A program made the translations under genes and the position numbers. Below the pieces are notes generated by a model. The model made no database searches. It had not been told where the DNA came from and saw nothing but the letters and a program-made list of their open reading frames with translations. From Rhodospirillaceae bacterium (GTDB lineage: Bacteria; Pseudomonadota; Alphaproteobacteria; Rhodospirillales; JABJKH01): a stretch of DNA of 64,000 nucleotides. Numbering within the stretch: the stretch's first letter is position 1; every line of letters starts with the position of its first letter. The DNA lies in contig JABJKH010000072.1 of NCBI GenBank assembly GCA_018660465.1, positions 44,446-108,445 of the forward strand. Direction: 5' to 3'. Of this stretch, positions 9,712 to 20,317 are shown piece by piece.

Positions 9712-10510
9712 AATGACAAATATACACCCAACTGCAATCGTTGATGACGCCGCCACGGTCGGTGAGAACGTCTCCATAGGCCCTTACACCATCGTCGGAC
9801 CCAATGTGACCTTGGACGACGGTGTGAAGCTGATGTCGCATGTGGTGGTGGAGGGGATTACGTTGATCGGTGCCAATACAGTGGTGTTTCCATTTGCTTC
9901 CCTTGGTAACCCGCCACAGGATTTAAAGTACAAGGGTGAGCCCTCAAAACTGGAAATCGGCTGCAACAATGTTATTCGCGAACAGGTCTCCATGAACCCG
10001 GGCACTGAAGGCGGCGGCATGGTGACAAAAATTGGCAACAACTGCCTGTTCATGGTCGGTGCGCACGTCGCCCATGATTGCATCATCGATGACCATGTTA
10101 TCCTCGTGAACAACGCGACCCTGGGCGGCCATGTTGAGATCGCTGAATGGGCAATCATCGGTGGGCTATCGGCAATTCATCAGTTCGTTAGAATTGGTCG
10201 CCACGCCATGGTCGGTGGCATGTCAGGAATTGAAAACGATATTATCCCTTATGGGTCCGTCATCGGAAACAGGGCGCGTCTACAAGGCCTCAATATTGTT
10301 GGCTTGAAACGTCGAAATTTCTCTCGCGATGTGATCCATTCCTTGCGCAACGCCTATCGTTTATTGTTTGCCCAGGAAGGCACAATGACCGAGCGCCTGG
10401 ATGACGTTGCCGAGATGATGAACGATGTCGAACCGGTTATGGAAATCGTAGACTTCATGCGTGCCGACTCGTCGCGCGGCATTTGCCAGTCGTTGGAAGA
10501 TGCCGCCTGA
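9704..10510 (+). CDS. lpxA: UDP-N-acetylglucosamine O-acyltransferase
   Basis: A 268-residue trimeric beta-helix acyltransferase, the first step of lipid A synthesis. Hexapeptide repeats fill residues 10-190. The catalytic segment [10 protein letters not shown] (His in VAHDC) and [20 protein letters not shown] are present, and a helical C-terminal domain follows (residues 195-268). The ATG at 9704 lies within the last codons of fabZ. A second in-frame ATG three codons on is an alternative start. Confidence 0.97.
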   Translation: MSKMTNIHPTAIVDDAATVGENVSIGPYTIVGPNVTLDDGVKLMSHVVVEGITLIGANTVVFPFASLGNPPQDLKYKGEPSKLEIGCNNVIREQVSMNPGTEGGGMVTKIGNNCLFMVGAHVAHDCIIDDHVILVNNATLGGHVEIAEWAIIGGLSAIHQFVRIGRHAMVGGMSGIENDIIPYGSVIGNRARLQGLNIVGLKRRNFSRDVIHSLRNAYRLLFAQEGTMTERLDDVAEMMNDVEPVMEIVDFMRADSSRGICQSLEDAA

Positions 10511-11342
10511 TTCAAGCCTGCCGAAGTTGGGGATCATTGCAGGCGGGGGCGGGCTCCCATTGCAAGTCATTCAAGCTTGCCTGCAAAACCGAAGAGATTT
10601 CTTCGTCATCGCCTTAAAAAATCAGACCGACCCCGCCACTGTTGATGCAGTTCCCCACCAATGGATTCCCTTAGGAAAATCGGGTAAGGCGCTGAAAAAA
10701 TTAAAGGAACAAAATGTATCTGACCTTGTTATGGTTGGTTCGGTATCGCGCCCGACATTTTCTTCCATTGGTTTGGATTTGTGGACGACGAAGTTTTTGG
10801 TCAAGGCAGGTGCTGCGGCATTAGGAGATGATGGCTTGCTCGGTGCCCTCGTTCGTGAGATCGAAAAGGAAGGGTTCCGAGTTGTTGGAGTAGAAGAAAT
10901 CATGCCGTCGTTAATTGCGCCTTCTGGCATCTACGGAAAGCACTCACCGGATGAACAGGCCCTGGCGGATATCCGGCGAGGGGTAGAAGTTGCACGCGGC
11001 ATTGGTGCTCTGGACGTCGGACAAGGCGCTGTGGTTCAAGAGGGCCTGGTATTGGGTGTCGAGGCCATCGAAGGGACAGATCGGCTTCTAGCGCGCTGTA
11101 AAGAGCTGAAGCGGGATGGCGCGGGGGGTGTCTTGGTCAAGCTTAAGAAACCAGACCAGGAATCTCGCGCTGATCTTCCGACCGTCGGTGTGGAGACAAT
11201 CAAACAAGCTGCCGATGCAGGATTGCGCGGTATCGCAATTGAAGCGGGAAACACTCTGGTCGTTGACCGGGAAAATGTAATCGCCGAAGCGGACAAGGCA
11301 GGCTTGTTCGTGATTGGCATCGATGTGGAGAATGAGACGTGA
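10500..11342 (+). CDS. lpxI: UDP-2,3-diacylglucosamine diphosphatase LpxI
   Basis: A 280-residue protein of the LpxI (DUF1009) family, which hydrolyses UDP-2,3-diacylglucosamine to lipid X. It replaces LpxH in most alphaproteobacteria. The N-terminal domain (KLGIIAGGGGLPLQV) and the C-terminal catalytic domain with GALDVGQGAVVQ, EGTDRLL, KLKKPDQESRADLPTVG and GIAIEAG are all recognisable. I placed the start at the ATG at 10500, overlapping the lpxA stop, because the upstream in-frame ATG lies well inside lpxA. It sits between lpxA and lpxB, as expected for its role. Confidence 0.94.
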   Translation: MPPDSSLPKLGIIAGGGGLPLQVIQACLQNRRDFFVIALKNQTDPATVDAVPHQWIPLGKSGKALKKLKEQNVSDLVMVGSVSRPTFSSIGLDLWTTKFLVKAGAAALGDDGLLGALVREIEKEGFRVVGVEEIMPSLIAPSGIYGKHSPDEQALADIRRGVEVARGIGALDVGQGAVVQEGLVLGVEAIEGTDRLLARCKELKRDGAGGVLVKLKKPDQESRADLPTVGVETIKQAADAGLRGIAIEAGNTLVVDRENVIAEADKAGLFVIGIDVENET

Positions 11343-12538
11343 ATACAAGTTCGGTGCACGCACCGCTGATTTTTCTAATTGCCGGGGAACCTTCGGGGGA
11401 CGCGTTGGGTGCCAACTTAATGGCGTCCTTGAAAAAAGAAACCAAGGGCCGAGCGCGGTTTGCCGGCATCGGGGGACCTAAGATGGCGGCAGAAGGGCTT
11501 GAAAGCCTGTTCCCGATGGAAGAGCTATCGGTTATGGGGTTGTTTGAGATACTGCCGAAGATTCCAAGATTACGTTTTCTGATCAACGAAACCGTCAGCC
11601 AAATTGCAACTCTGCGTCCCGATGCCTTGGTCACAATTGATTCGCCGGGCTTTACACTCAGGGTTGCTAAGAAAGTAGCAGGACTTGGATTTCCCCTTGT
11701 TCACTACGTTGCGCCATCGGTCTGGGCATGGAAACCGGGGCGAGCCAAGAAGATTGCCCGTTACCTGAACCACGTACTGGCACTGTTGCCGTTCGAGCCG
11801 AGCTACATGCTACGGGCGGGATTATCCTGCACCTTTGTCGGCCACCCTGTTTTGGAAAGCGGCGCGGATAAAGGCGATGGCCCCGCCTTTCGAAAACGTC
11901 ATGACATTCCTGAGAACGCCAAATTGATCTGCATGTTGCCGGGCAGCCGAAAAGGCGAAATTCAACGCTTGATGCCGGTCTACAGTGAAGCCCTTGGTTT
12001 GCTAAAACAGCGCTATCCCGACCTCCTTGCCGTGGTGCCATGTGTTGAAGCGCTTGCCAGCGAGGTTATGGCCAGTGCGTCCCAATGGCCGGTGCCAGCC
12101 TTGGTGCTGGAAACACCCGATCAAAAGTACGATGCCTTCGCCGCGTCGGATGCTGCGATTGCCGCTTCTGGGACCGTGACCCTGGAATTGTCCATGGCCA
12201 GCGTACCGACTGTGGTTGCTTATAAAGTGCACCCCCTGACCGCTTGGGCGGTGATGAAATTGGTGCGGGTGAACTTTGTTTCATTGATTAATATTCTCTT
12301 GGAACGCCCTGCAATTCCAGAATATTTACAAGATCGATGTGTGCCAGGAGCTTTGGCGTCTGGGATTGAGGAATTTTTTGAAGACGAAGAAGTTCGCGCC
12401 ACCCAGGCCAAAGCCATGGCCGAAGGATTAGATATGATCGGACCGGAAGGCGCGCCGCCAAGTGAACGTGCGGCGGCGGCCGTAATGGAAGTGATGAAGA
12501 AATTTCGCAAAGACCAATTAGGGAAGGATTCAGAATGA
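11339..12538 (+). CDS. lpxB: Lipid-A-disaccharide synthase
   Basis: A 399-residue GT-B glycosyltransferase (family GT19) that condenses lipid X with UDP-diacylglucosamine. The N-terminal IAGEPSGDALGANL motif, HYVAPSVWAWKPGR, FVGHPVLE and LPGSRKGEI are intact. The start is GTG at 11339, overlapping the lpxI stop by 4 bases, and the stop overlaps gloA in ATGA style. It is the last lipid A gene of the cluster. Confidence 0.96.
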   Translation: MNTSSVHAPLIFLIAGEPSGDALGANLMASLKKETKGRARFAGIGGPKMAAEGLESLFPMEELSVMGLFEILPKIPRLRFLINETVSQIATLRPDALVTIDSPGFTLRVAKKVAGLGFPLVHYVAPSVWAWKPGRAKKIARYLNHVLALLPFEPSYMLRAGLSCTFVGHPVLESGADKGDGPAFRKRHDIPENAKLICMLPGSRKGEIQRLMPVYSEALGLLKQRYPDLLAVVPCVEALASEVMASASQWPVPALVLETPDQKYDAFAASDAAIAASGTVTLELSMASVPTVVAYKVHPLTAWAVMKLVRVNFVSLINILLERPAIPEYLQDRCVPGALASGIEEFFEDEEVRATQAKAMAEGLDMIGPEGAPPSERAAAAVMEVMKKFRKDQLGKDSE

Positions 12539-12942
12539 GTGACTCAGATAAAAACTTCAGGCTCCTGCATACGATGATCCGGGTGAAGGACCTGGAGAAG
12601 TCGAAGGATTTTTATACCCGCCATCTCGGCATGACGGTCCTACGGGAGAAAGAATTCCCGGGTGGTAAATTCACCCTTTGCTTCGTCGGCTATGGGGACG
12701 AGGACTCTAATGCGGTTGTTGAATTGACCTACAACTGGGACCAAGAAGAACCTTATGAGCTTGGTAATGGGTTTGGGCATTTGGCGATTGCAACGCCAGA
12801 CGTGTATGCCACCTGTGAGCAGATGGAAAAGGAGGGTGTGAGAATTCCGCGTCCTGCCGGTCCGATGAAACACGGCACCCGCATCATCGCGTTCATCGAA
12901 GACCCGGATGGGTATCAGATTGAATTGGTCGGACGTGATTAA
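12535..12942 (+). CDS. gloA: Lactoylglutathione lyase (glyoxalase I)
   Basis: A 135-residue vicinal-oxygen-chelate fold protein that isomerises the methylglyoxal-glutathione hemithioacetal. All four expected metal ligands are visible: His12 (LLHTMIRV), Glu in VVELTYNW, His in GFGHLAIA, and Glu in YQIELVG. The length and YTRHLGMTVLR match the short Ni-type bacterial enzymes. It is translationally coupled to lpxB by a 4-base overlap, an unusual partner, and is followed by a terminator hairpin. Confidence 0.95.
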   Translation: MSDSDKNFRLLHTMIRVKDLEKSKDFYTRHLGMTVLREKEFPGGKFTLCFVGYGDEDSNAVVELTYNWDQEEPYELGNGFGHLAIATPDVYATCEQMEKEGVRIPRPAGPMKHGTRIIAFIEDPDGYQIELVGRD

Positions 12943-12965
12943 CTAGGTAACGTCTAACGAACAGT

Positions 12966-13002
12966 AAAAAGGCTGGAGGAACAATGTCCTCCAGCCTTTT
13001 TT
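12966..13002. terminator. Bidirectional intrinsic terminator between gloA and gltA
   Basis: A perfect hairpin: AAAAAGGCTGGAGGA at 12966-12980, loop ACAATG, and TCCTCCAGCCTTTTT at 12987-13001 with one further T at 13002. It has a G/C-rich core flanked by an A-tract on one side and a T-tract on the other, so it can act in both directions between the convergent genes. Confidence 0.92.
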
Positions 13003-13025
13003 ATGGGCTAAATTCGGTTGAAGGA

Positions 13026-14333
13026 TTAGCGTTTATCGACCGGTACGAAGGGCCTTTCACTGGCACCGGTGAAGAGCTGACGCGGGCGACCGATGCGCTG
13101 GGTCGGGTCCTCAATCATCTCATTCCACTGGGCAATCCAGCCAACAGTCCTGGCAACCGCGAACAGCACGGTGAACATGGATGTCGGAATTCCGATCGCT
13201 CGGAAGATGATGCCGGAATAGAAATCGACGTTCGGATAAAGCTTCCGTTGGACAAAGTAATCGTCTTCAAGGGCAATTCTTTCGAGTTCTACGGCCATTT
13301 CAAGTAACGGATCGTCTTTCACGCCTAATTCATCAAAGACCTCACGGCAGGTTTCTTGGAGAATTTTTGCCCGCGGGTCGTAGTTCTTGTAGACCCGGTG
13401 GCCGAAGCCCATCAGACGGAACGGATCGTCCTTGTCTTTGGCGCGTAAGACGGCTTCACCGACCTTATCAACCGAGCCGATTTCACCCAACATCTGCAAC
13501 ACGGCTTCATTGGCACCACCATGGGCAGGTCCCCAAAGCGATGCGATCCCGGCCGCAATACAGGCAAACGGGTTGGCACCAGAAGATCCAGCTAATCTCA
13601 CTGTTGATGTTGACGCGTTTTGTTCGTGATCGGCGTGCAGGGACATGATTTTGTCCATCGCACTCGCGACCACGGGGCTAACTTTGTAGTCTTCCGCCGG
13701 GTGGGAGAACATCATGTGGAGGAAGTTTTCAGCAAAGCCCAGTTCGTTCCTGGGATAGACGAAGGGCTGGCCAATCGAGAATTTGTAGGCCATCGCTGCA
13801 ATCGTCGGCATTTTAGCAATCAGCCGGTGCGACGAAATCATGCGATGTTCAGGATCATTAATATCCAAGCTGTCATGATAGAATGCAGATAAGGCACCAA
13901 CGACGCCACACATGATGGCCATCGGATGCGCGTCACGACGGAAACCCGTGAAGAAACGGTGAACCTGATCATGGACCATCGTGTGGTTGGTAATAATACT
14001 ATCAAAATCAGCTTTTTCAGTCGCGTTCGGCAAATCACCGTTCAGAACCAAATAACAAACTTCTAAGAAATCAGCGTTATCGACGAGTTCAGCGATAGGG
14101 TATCCGCGATACAACAGAATGCCTTCTTCGCCATCAATGTAAGTAATTTCAGATTCACAACTGCCGGTCGACGTGAAGCCAGGGTCATAAGTAAAATGAC
14201 CTGTCTGTGCATACAGCTTGCTGACGTCAATGACGTTGGGCCCGATGTTACCCTGATACACCGGCAACTCATAATTATCGCCAGAGGCGTTGTCTGTCAG
14301 TGTGAAGGTGTGATTGGCTGTGGTTTTTGGCAT
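13026..14333 (-). CDS. gltA: Citrate synthase
   Basis: A 435-residue type II (hexameric) citrate synthase that condenses acetyl-CoA and oxaloacetate in the TCA cycle. The active-site regions [20 protein letters not shown] then [23 protein letters not shown], and the Asp-containing [11 protein letters not shown] segment are intact, as is the N-terminal beta-rich domain. The ATG start has a GGGAGGA Shine-Dalgarno just upstream on the minus strand. It follows gltX (upstream) in the same orientation and ends at the shared terminator. Confidence 0.97.
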   Translation of the reverse strand: MPKTTANHTFTLTDNASGDNYELPVYQGNIGPNVIDVSKLYAQTGHFTYDPGFTSTGSCESEITYIDGEEGILLYRGYPIAELVDNADFLEVCYLVLNGDLPNATEKADFDSIITNHTMVHDQVHRFFTGFRRDAHPMAIMCGVVGALSAFYHDSLDINDPEHRMISSHRLIAKMPTIAAMAYKFSIGQPFVYPRNELGFAENFLHMMFSHPAEDYKVSPVVASAMDKIMSLHADHEQNASTSTVRLAGSSGANPFACIAAGIASLWGPAHGGANEAVLQMLGEIGSVDKVGEAVLRAKDKDDPFRLMGFGHRVYKNYDPRAKILQETCREVFDELGVKDDPLLEMAVELERIALEDDYFVQRKLYPNVDFYSGIIFRAIGIPTSMFTVLFAVARTVGWIAQWNEMIEDPTQRIGRPRQLFTGASERPFVPVDKR

Positions 14334-14449
14334 ATTGATCCTCCCAGTCCGTTGGCGGTCTCAGCGTTACTTCCCATCCCAGGCCGTCGCGTGATCCGTC
14401 CGTTGATATAAATGTTTTTTGTTCGCTACTGTTTTAAACAAATTCCCAA

Positions 14450-15850
14450 TCAATTCAAGACATCGTCGAGTCGACCTAAGGATTCTTCGCGCCCCAGGAC
14501 GGCCATAACATCAAACATTCCGGGCGAAACATGGGTGCCCGTCAGGGCCGCGCGAAGCGGCTGCAGAAGCTTGCCAAGCTTGAGGTCCTGTGCCTCTGCT
14601 AAGTCTCCGACGGATTGCTTCAAACGATCTGCCGACCAGTCGTCAATATCGGCCAAAGCGGCGTGAAGAAGGCACAGTTTTTCAATCCCGTCCTCCGACA
14701 ACAGCGTGGTTGCTTTCTCATCCATAGTCAAAGGACGTGTCTTGGCATAAAATAGTGCACTATCAGCGAGTTCTATAATTGTCTTCGCACGTTCCTTTAA
14801 GTCATCCAGCCCCTTGTTTAGCCAGATTTCAGTACCTTCTGCGACGCGACCACCAAGCTTTTCCGTGATCACGGGCAAGATGAATTTACTGAGCCGTTCA
14901 TTGTCACCATGGCGGATATAATGGCCGTTCAGGCTGGTTAATTTGTCAATGTCAAAACGCGCTGGTGACTTGCCGACGCCGCCCAGATCAAACCATTCTA
15001 CAGCCTGCTCGCGAGAGATAATTTCGTCGTCGCCATGACTCCAGCCAAGACGTAACAAATAGTTAAAAACAGCTTCGGGCAGGAAGCCATCATCGCGGTA
15101 AGCTTCGACACCCAGGGCACCATGTCGCTTTGATAGTTTGGCGCCATCTGCACCATGAATAAGCGGGATATGGGCAAACTCAGGACGCTCCCAACCAAGC
15201 GCATCAAACAACAAGGACTGGCGAAACGCATTGGTCAAATGATCGTCGCCACGGATTGCATGGGTGACCCCCATGTCGTGGTCATCGATGACCACGGCCA
15301 GCATATAAGTCGGCGTTCCATCGGCGCGCATTAGCACCATGTCATCGAGTTGATTGTTAGCAACCCGAACCGTGCCTTGGACCAGGTCCTCAATAACGGT
15401 CTCGCCCTCATTAGGTGTTTTAAGCCGGATGACGGGATCAACGCCGTCTGGAGCCTCAGAGGGGTCGCGGTCACGCCAGCGTCCATCATAAAGGGCCGTC
15501 GTTCCCTTCGCCCGCGCTTCCTCGCGCATTTGGGTCAGTTCTTCCGGCGAACAGTAGCAGCGGTAGGCGTTGCCCTCTCCTAATAGACGCTCGACAGCGG
15601 CCTTGTGGTCTTCAACCCTTGCGAACTGCGAAATCGCATCCCCATCCCAGTCCAGTGCCATCCATTTGAGACCGTCAAGAATGGCGGCCACGGCATCGTC
15701 GCTCGAGCGCTTGCGGTCGGTGTCTTCGATCCTCAGCAGGAACTTGCCACCATGGTGACGGGCGAACAGCCAGTTATACAGTGCTGTGCGCACGCCGCCG
15801 ATATGAAGGAATCCGGTGGGCGAGGGGGCAAAACGGGTGACAACGGTCAT
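14450..15850 (-). CDS. gltX: Glutamate--tRNA ligase
   Basis: A 466-residue class I aminoacyl-tRNA synthetase. The HIGG version of the HIGH motif is at residues 16-19, after RFAPSPTG. The second ATP motif appears as [12 protein letters not shown], and an alpha-helical anticodon-binding domain fills the last 150 residues. The frame is open further upstream, but the ATG at 15850 places the conserved TRFAPSPTG at residues 5-13, as in other GltX proteins. Many alphaproteobacteria have two GltX copies; I cannot tell from this window whether this one is discriminating. Confidence 0.95.
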   Translation of the reverse strand: MTVVTRFAPSPTGFLHIGGVRTALYNWLFARHHGGKFLLRIEDTDRKRSSDDAVAAILDGLKWMALDWDGDAISQFARVEDHKAAVERLLGEGNAYRCYCSPEELTQMREEARAKGTTALYDGRWRDRDPSEAPDGVDPVIRLKTPNEGETVIEDLVQGTVRVANNQLDDMVLMRADGTPTYMLAVVIDDHDMGVTHAIRGDDHLTNAFRQSLLFDALGWERPEFAHIPLIHGADGAKLSKRHGALGVEAYRDDGFLPEAVFNYLLRLGWSHGDDEIISREQAVEWFDLGGVGKSPARFDIDKLTSLNGHYIRHGDNERLSKFILPVITEKLGGRVAEGTEIWLNKGLDDLKERAKTIIELADSALFYAKTRPLTMDEKATTLLSEDGIEKLCLLHAALADIDDWSADRLKQSVGDLAEAQDLKLGKLLQPLRAALTGTHVSPGMFDVMAVLGREESLGRLDDVLN

Positions 15851-15944
15851 GAATTGATCTGTTATGCTGCGGTTGAAGAGAGTGCCAGTGATGTAGCATA
15901 TTTTGGTTGTTGTCCAGCAGAGTGTTTTAAAGGTCTGAGAGAAC

Positions 15945-18062
15945 GTGCCTATGATTTTTGCCCGTATATCCGAGATGGCGTTGGAGGAGCAGGATCGCTG
16001 GGTGCTGTGGGTTCCCGTGCTGTTCGGGCTCGGCATTGCAATTTATTTTGCTTTACCGACCGAGCCGGTCATTTATGGCGGGATTCTGGGGTTAATTGCG
16101 ATCGTTGGCATCGGCTATCGCGGACGCAGTAATCGCATCATCCTGTGGTGCGCGATCCTCATTGGAATAATAATCGCCGGTTTTTCAGCGGCACAATACA
16201 GAACCGCGTCGATCGACGGTCCGATCTTGTCCCGAGCCGTTGGTCCGACGACGGTGACAGGGCAGGTGGTCCGGGTTGAACTTTTCCCTACCGGGTCCCG
16301 GCTAAGCCTCCAAAAACTGCGCATTTCTGGGGTTGGTCCGGCGGAGACCCCCAACCGCATTCGTCTTCGGGTAAAGACCTCCAAAGGGCCGGATGTTGGG
16401 CCTGGCGACTGGATCAGAATTCGCGCCCGTATTACGCCTCCGCCGCCCCCCGCAATGCCAGGCGCATTCGACTTTCAGCGCCAAGCCTATTTTAAGGGAC
16501 TGGGCGGTGTCGGGTTCAGTTATGGCGCACCTACAATTCTAACACCGGCAAAAGAAACCGGCGTTATGTCCTTGATTCTTAAGATAACATCTCTTCGACA
16601 GGAATTGGGCACTCGAATTTCTGCGGCCTTATCTGGTGACACCGGGGCCGTCGCACGGGCCTTGATGCTGGGGGACCGGACCGGCATTTCCAAGAAGACC
16701 ATGGAGGCGATCAGAAATTCAGGGCTGGCGCATCTACTGGCAATTTCAGGACTGCATATTGGCCTCGTCGCGGGGCTTTTATTTTTAGGGATTAGAGGCC
16801 TGTTCTCGCTGATCCCCAGAGTATCGCTTTATTACCCCGTCAAGAAGTGGGCGGCGGCCTTGGCGCTGCCAGGCGCGTTTGCCTATGCGGTAATAACGGG
16901 TGGGTCCGTGCCGACGGTCCGGGCATTACTGATGTTCAGTCTCGTTTTGCTGGCGGTGATCCTGGATCGGCGCGGATTGTCGATCCGGCTGGTCGCTTGG
17001 GCAGCGCTAATTGTCCTTATATTTCAACCGGAAAGCCTGTTAGGCGCTAGTTTCCAACTTTCCTTTGCAGCGGTGACTGCGTTGATCGCCGGGCATGAAG
17101 AAATCACACGGCGGCGGCGCTACCAAGAAGGCGAACGTCCGTGGTGGCAGCGCTTTGGCTTTGTGTATTTAGCGGGTGTTGCGCTTACAACCGTGATTGC
17201 CAGCACGGCGACTGCGCCCTATGCACTGTTTCATTTCAATAGGTTCGCCGATTATGGATTATTGGCAAACCTGATGGCCGTGCCGGCGACCGCGCTTTGG
17301 ATCATGCCGTGGGCGTTGCTGGCATTTGTGCTGATGCCCTTGGGATTGGAAGCCCTGGCGCTGCACCCAATGGGGTGGGGAGTAAATTTGGTCTTGGATG
17401 TTGCACATTTCGTGGCCGGGATTCCTGGCGCAGTTACGGTCCTGCCGTCAATGCCGACCATTGGTATAGCCGCGATGACCCTTGGCGGGCTGTGGTTGTG
17501 CTTGTGGCGCGGTAGGTGGCGACTGTTCGGTGGTGTCGGGGTCGCCGCCGCGCTGATCAGTATAACGTTAGTCCAAACGCCCGACGTCATTGTCGATGGC
17601 GAAGCGAAATTGATGGCGGTGCGGACGGCGGACGGTGGGTTGGCGGTATCGTCCTTGCGAACGGCGCGGTTCAATCGTGAGATCTGGCTTCGAAAAGCCG
17701 GAGTGACAGAGGCATCGGTCTGGCCCAAGACCGGGCGAAATACCGAACAGTATCTGACATGCGATGGGGTCGGATGCCTTTACAAGAGGGCTGGTCGGGT
17801 CGTGTCTTTGACCCGGGTCCCGGCGGCCCATAGCGAAGACTGCTGGACCGCAGACGTGCTGATTAGCCTGGTGCCGGTTCGCATTGTTTGTCGCGGACCG
17901 AACGTGGTCATCGACCGCTTTGATCTTTGGCGAAACGGGACACATGCGATTTGGCTGAAGGGTGCAAAGATCATTGTCCGTTCCGTGAATGAAGATCGTG
18001 GGCACAGGCCGTGGGTCGTCAGGCCTGTTTCCAGGAGCGAGAGGAAAGGATCTAGCTCCTAA
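15945..18062 (+). CDS. comEC: ComEC/Rec2-family DNA uptake channel protein without beta-lactamase domain
   Basis: A 705-residue polytopic membrane protein. An N-terminal DUF4131-like region (two membrane helices plus an OB-like part, residues 20-210) is followed by the competence domain, with [30 protein letters not shown] and many helices (residues 215-530). ComEC forms the inner-membrane channel for single-stranded DNA in natural transformation. The C-terminal 160 residues lack the HxHxDH metallo-beta-lactamase motif found in Bacillus-type ComEC and form a short beta-rich domain instead. The start could be GTG 15945 or ATG 15951. The gene is divergent from gltX. Confidence 0.9.
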   Translation: MPMIFARISEMALEEQDRWVLWVPVLFGLGIAIYFALPTEPVIYGGILGLIAIVGIGYRGRSNRIILWCAILIGIIIAGFSAAQYRTASIDGPILSRAVGPTTVTGQVVRVELFPTGSRLSLQKLRISGVGPAETPNRIRLRVKTSKGPDVGPGDWIRIRARITPPPPPAMPGAFDFQRQAYFKGLGGVGFSYGAPTILTPAKETGVMSLILKITSLRQELGTRISAALSGDTGAVARALMLGDRTGISKKTMEAIRNSGLAHLLAISGLHIGLVAGLLFLGIRGLFSLIPRVSLYYPVKKWAAALALPGAFAYAVITGGSVPTVRALLMFSLVLLAVILDRRGLSIRLVAWAALIVLIFQPESLLGASFQLSFAAVTALIAGHEEITRRRRYQEGERPWWQRFGFVYLAGVALTTVIASTATAPYALFHFNRFADYGLLANLMAVPATALWIMPWALLAFVLMPLGLEALALHPMGWGVNLVLDVAHFVAGIPGAVTVLPSMPTIGIAAMTLGGLWLCLWRGRWRLFGGVGVAAALISITLVQTPDVIVDGEAKLMAVRTADGGLAVSSLRTARFNREIWLRKAGVTEASVWPKTGRNTEQYLTCDGVGCLYKRAGRVVSLTRVPAAHSEDCWTADVLISLVPVRIVCRGPNVVIDRFDLWRNGTHAIWLKGAKIIVRSVNEDRGHRPWVVRPVSRSERKGSSS

Positions 18063-18236
18063 CCGAATATTTTTAAAGAGTATTCAAGTCCGAATTCGAT
18101 TCGATTATGTAGTGAATTTATTTCGCCATAACTTATTGAAATTATGTCGATAATTTATACTTAAATTTTTTTTCAGCCACTACAGTTATCGCCGAACGCT
18201 AAGCGAAATGAAAATCCTGCAATTAAATCGTTGTTT

Positions 18237-18959
18237 TTAGTTGTATTTCCGAAACAATCCGACCAATTTGCCTTGAACTTTGACCTGATCCGGCCCGCAG
18301 ATTCTTGTTTCGTAGGCGGCGTTCGCAGGCTCCAGCGCGATGGAATCCCCCTTGCGGCGCAGGCGTTTTAGGGTGACTTCGGTGTTGTCCACCAGGGCCA
18401 CCACGATTGTGCCGTTTTCTGCCGTGTCTGTCTGTTGGATAATGACCGTATCGCCATCGTGGATGCCGGCTTCAATCATAGAATCGCCATCGACATCAAG
18501 GGCATAATGGTCGCCCCGCCCGAGTATGGAAGCGGGGACTTCAACGGAGTTTGAATTATCCCGCAGTGCCTCAATAGGGGTACCCGCAGCGATCCGACCC
18601 CACAGCGGTAGGCGCACGGCCTCGCTTTCACCAAGCGCTGAGTCAGGCATGACCGGCATGGCGGTGGCAGCACCATTGAAACTGCCTTGGATAACGTTTG
18701 AATCTGGCGAATTAGCGTCGTCTGAGAGGTCCCGATCCAACTGGTTTTCAGGCCGCTTCAAGACTTCAAGCGCGCGCGCCTTATGCGGCAGGCGACGGAT
18801 GAAACCGCGTTCCTGGAGAGCTGTAATCAGGCGATGGATACCGGATTTGGAAGCCAGTCCCAAAGCATCTTTCATTTCGTCATACGACGGCGAAACACCT
18901 TTTAAATTCAGTTGCTTATCAATATATGAAAGTAGTTCATGTTGCTTCTTAGTCAGCAC
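18237..18959 (-). CDS. lexA: LexA repressor
   Basis: A 240-residue SOS repressor and self-cleaving serine protease (S24). A winged helix-turn-helix occupies residues 1-65. The cleavage site is Ala125-Gly126 (RIAAGTP), with catalytic Ser160 (DGDSMIEAG) and Lys198 (VTLKRL). The linker at residues 70-115 is long, as in other alphaproteobacteria. The GTG start at 18959 gives the normal [10 protein letters not shown]-terminus and has a GGGAG Shine-Dalgarno about seven bases upstream; the longer in-frame ATG reads through the promoter region. Two LexA-type operators lie upstream, so autorepression is expected. Confidence 0.96.
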   Translation of the reverse strand: MLTKKQHELLSYIDKQLNLKGVSPSYDEMKDALGLASKSGIHRLITALQERGFIRRLPHKARALEVLKRPENQLDRDLSDDANSPDSNVIQGSFNGAATAMPVMPDSALGESEAVRLPLWGRIAAGTPIEALRDNSNSVEVPASILGRGDHYALDVDGDSMIEAGIHDGDTVIIQQTDTAENGTIVVALVDNTEVTLKRLRRKGDSIALEPANAAYETRICGPDQVKVQGKLVGLFRKYN

Positions 18960-19019
18960 TGGATGTCTCCCGCGATACCGGTACATGTAGCCTAAATTTG
19001 CAAAATTCCACAAGCTACA

Positions 19020-19034
19020 GAACAAAACCAAAAC
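19020..19034 (-). promoter_or_regulatory. Degenerate second LexA-like box upstream of lexA
   Basis: Read on the minus strand, this is GTTT-N7-GTTC, one mismatch from the alphaproteobacterial LexA consensus GTTC-N7-GTTC. It lies 61 bases upstream of the lexA start, closer than the perfect box at 19045-19059. It could be a weaker cooperative site or chance. Confidence 0.4.
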
Positions 19035-19044
19035 ATTTGCCTAT

Positions 19045-19059
19045 GTTCTAGTTTAGTTC
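19045..19059 (+). promoter_or_regulatory. LexA (SOS) operator upstream of lexA
   Basis: GTTC at 19045-19048, seven bases, then GTTC at 19056-19059: an exact match to the direct-repeat operator known for alphaproteobacterial LexA. It lies about 86 bases upstream of the lexA start codon, between lexA and the 3' end of moeA, so the likely target is lexA itself. Confidence 0.8.
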
Positions 19060-19098
19060 TCCTTTGGCGTCAAGAGGGTTTTTCGGGACGACCTGTCT

Positions 19099-20313
19099 TT
19101 AGATTGTCAGTAAGCCTTGAGCGAGCGTAATGATTTCTACCCGATCCCCGGCTTTGGCGGGGGCCGCGTGGGGAGCACGGATTACCAGGCAGTCGGATTG
19201 GGCCAAGCGGGCCAGCATCGCGCTGTCCTGCAATTTTGCCGAAACAACCACAGGGTTGCCGTCTGCATCTTGGCTGAACTGAGACCGGAGATAATCCTGA
19301 CGTTCATCGTTGGCGGGCAGGTCTTCGCCGAGAATTGCGGTCTCTCCTGTGGCTGATGAGGTAGGCATCCCCAGCATGACCTGGATTGCCGCGCGGACAA
19401 ATATGATTGTTGAAACCGCCGCAGATACCGGGTTTCCTGGGACACCCAACACTGGAACATCGCCCAAGCGGCCAAATATCAGCGGTTTCCCAGGACGCAT
19501 GGCGACCTTATAAAAGCCAAGGTCCATGCCTTGATCGCCCAAGACCTTGCCAACCAGATCATAGTCCCCGACAGATGCCCCGCCCATGGTGACCAACAAG
19601 TCTGCGCCCTTTGCCCCTTGCAAGCATTCCAGCAAAGATTCTTCAGTATCCTTGGCAATACCTAAGTTAATCGCCTCACCACCACAGGCTGCGACATAGC
19701 TACCAAGCGCAACACTATTTGAACTGATGATTTGACCAGGGCCAACAGGTTCCCCTGGCATGACAAGTTCATTTCCCGTGGCCAGCACCGCAATACGGGG
19801 TTTGCGGCGCACAGTAAGCCAAGGCGCGTTCATCGCTGCGGCAGTTGCAATGTCTCGTGCTGTCATCAAGCGTCCCGCCTTCAGCAACACGTCGCCATCA
19901 CAAAAGTCCATGCCTTTTGGGCGGATAAACTTTCCTTTGGGCGCACTTGTCAGGACTTTTATTTGGTCGCCATTGGTCTCGGTATTCTCTTGAATAACAA
20001 TAGCATCTGCGCCATCGGGGACAGGGGCACCAGTAAAAATCCGCGCAGCCTGGCCCGTCTGAACGACCGCGTCGTAGCTGCCACCTGCCTGGGATTCTCC
20101 CACTTGCGTCAAGGTTACCGGGACTTCCGCCACATCCTCAGCCCGCACTGCATAGCCATCCATGGAGGAAACGTCCGCGGGGGGGTGGAATACCTTGGCC
20201 GTAACATCTTCTGAGAGGACGCGACCGTGTGCCTCTTTCAGGGTGATCGTCTCACTGCTGAGTGGGGAGAAACCCGCAACGACGAGATCAAAAGCCTCTT
20301 GTACCGATATCAT
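19099..20313 (-). CDS. moeA: Molybdopterin molybdenumtransferase MoeA
   Basis: A 404-residue enzyme that inserts molybdate into adenylylated molybdopterin. SSMDGYAVRAEDV near residues 49-61, FTGAPVPDGADAIV, the MoCF-type core VTMGGASVGDYDLV, MRPGKPLIFG and the GNPVSAAVS motif are all present. The C-terminal beta-barrel domain covers the last 75 residues. It lies four bases downstream of moaC and is the last gene of the trpG-trpD-trpC-moaC-moeA run. Confidence 0.95.
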   Translation of the reverse strand: MISVQEAFDLVVAGFSPLSSETITLKEAHGRVLSEDVTAKVFHPPADVSSMDGYAVRAEDVAEVPVTLTQVGESQAGGSYDAVVQTGQAARIFTGAPVPDGADAIVIQENTETNGDQIKVLTSAPKGKFIRPKGMDFCDGDVLLKAGRLMTARDIATAAAMNAPWLTVRRKPRIAVLATGNELVMPGEPVGPGQIISSNSVALGSYVAACGGEAINLGIAKDTEESLLECLQGAKGADLLVTMGGASVGDYDLVGKVLGDQGMDLGFYKVAMRPGKPLIFGRLGDVPVLGVPGNPVSAAVSTIIFVRAAIQVMLGMPTSSATGETAILGEDLPANDERQDYLRSQFSQDADGNPVVVSAKLQDSAMLARLAQSDCLVIRAPHAAPAKAGDRVEIITLAQGLLTI

Positions 20314-20317
20314 TTTA

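Noticed and set aside
16115..18005. Several minus-strand frames opposite comEC
   Set aside because: They overlap the full-length ComEC family gene, with no motif or Shine-Dalgarno support.
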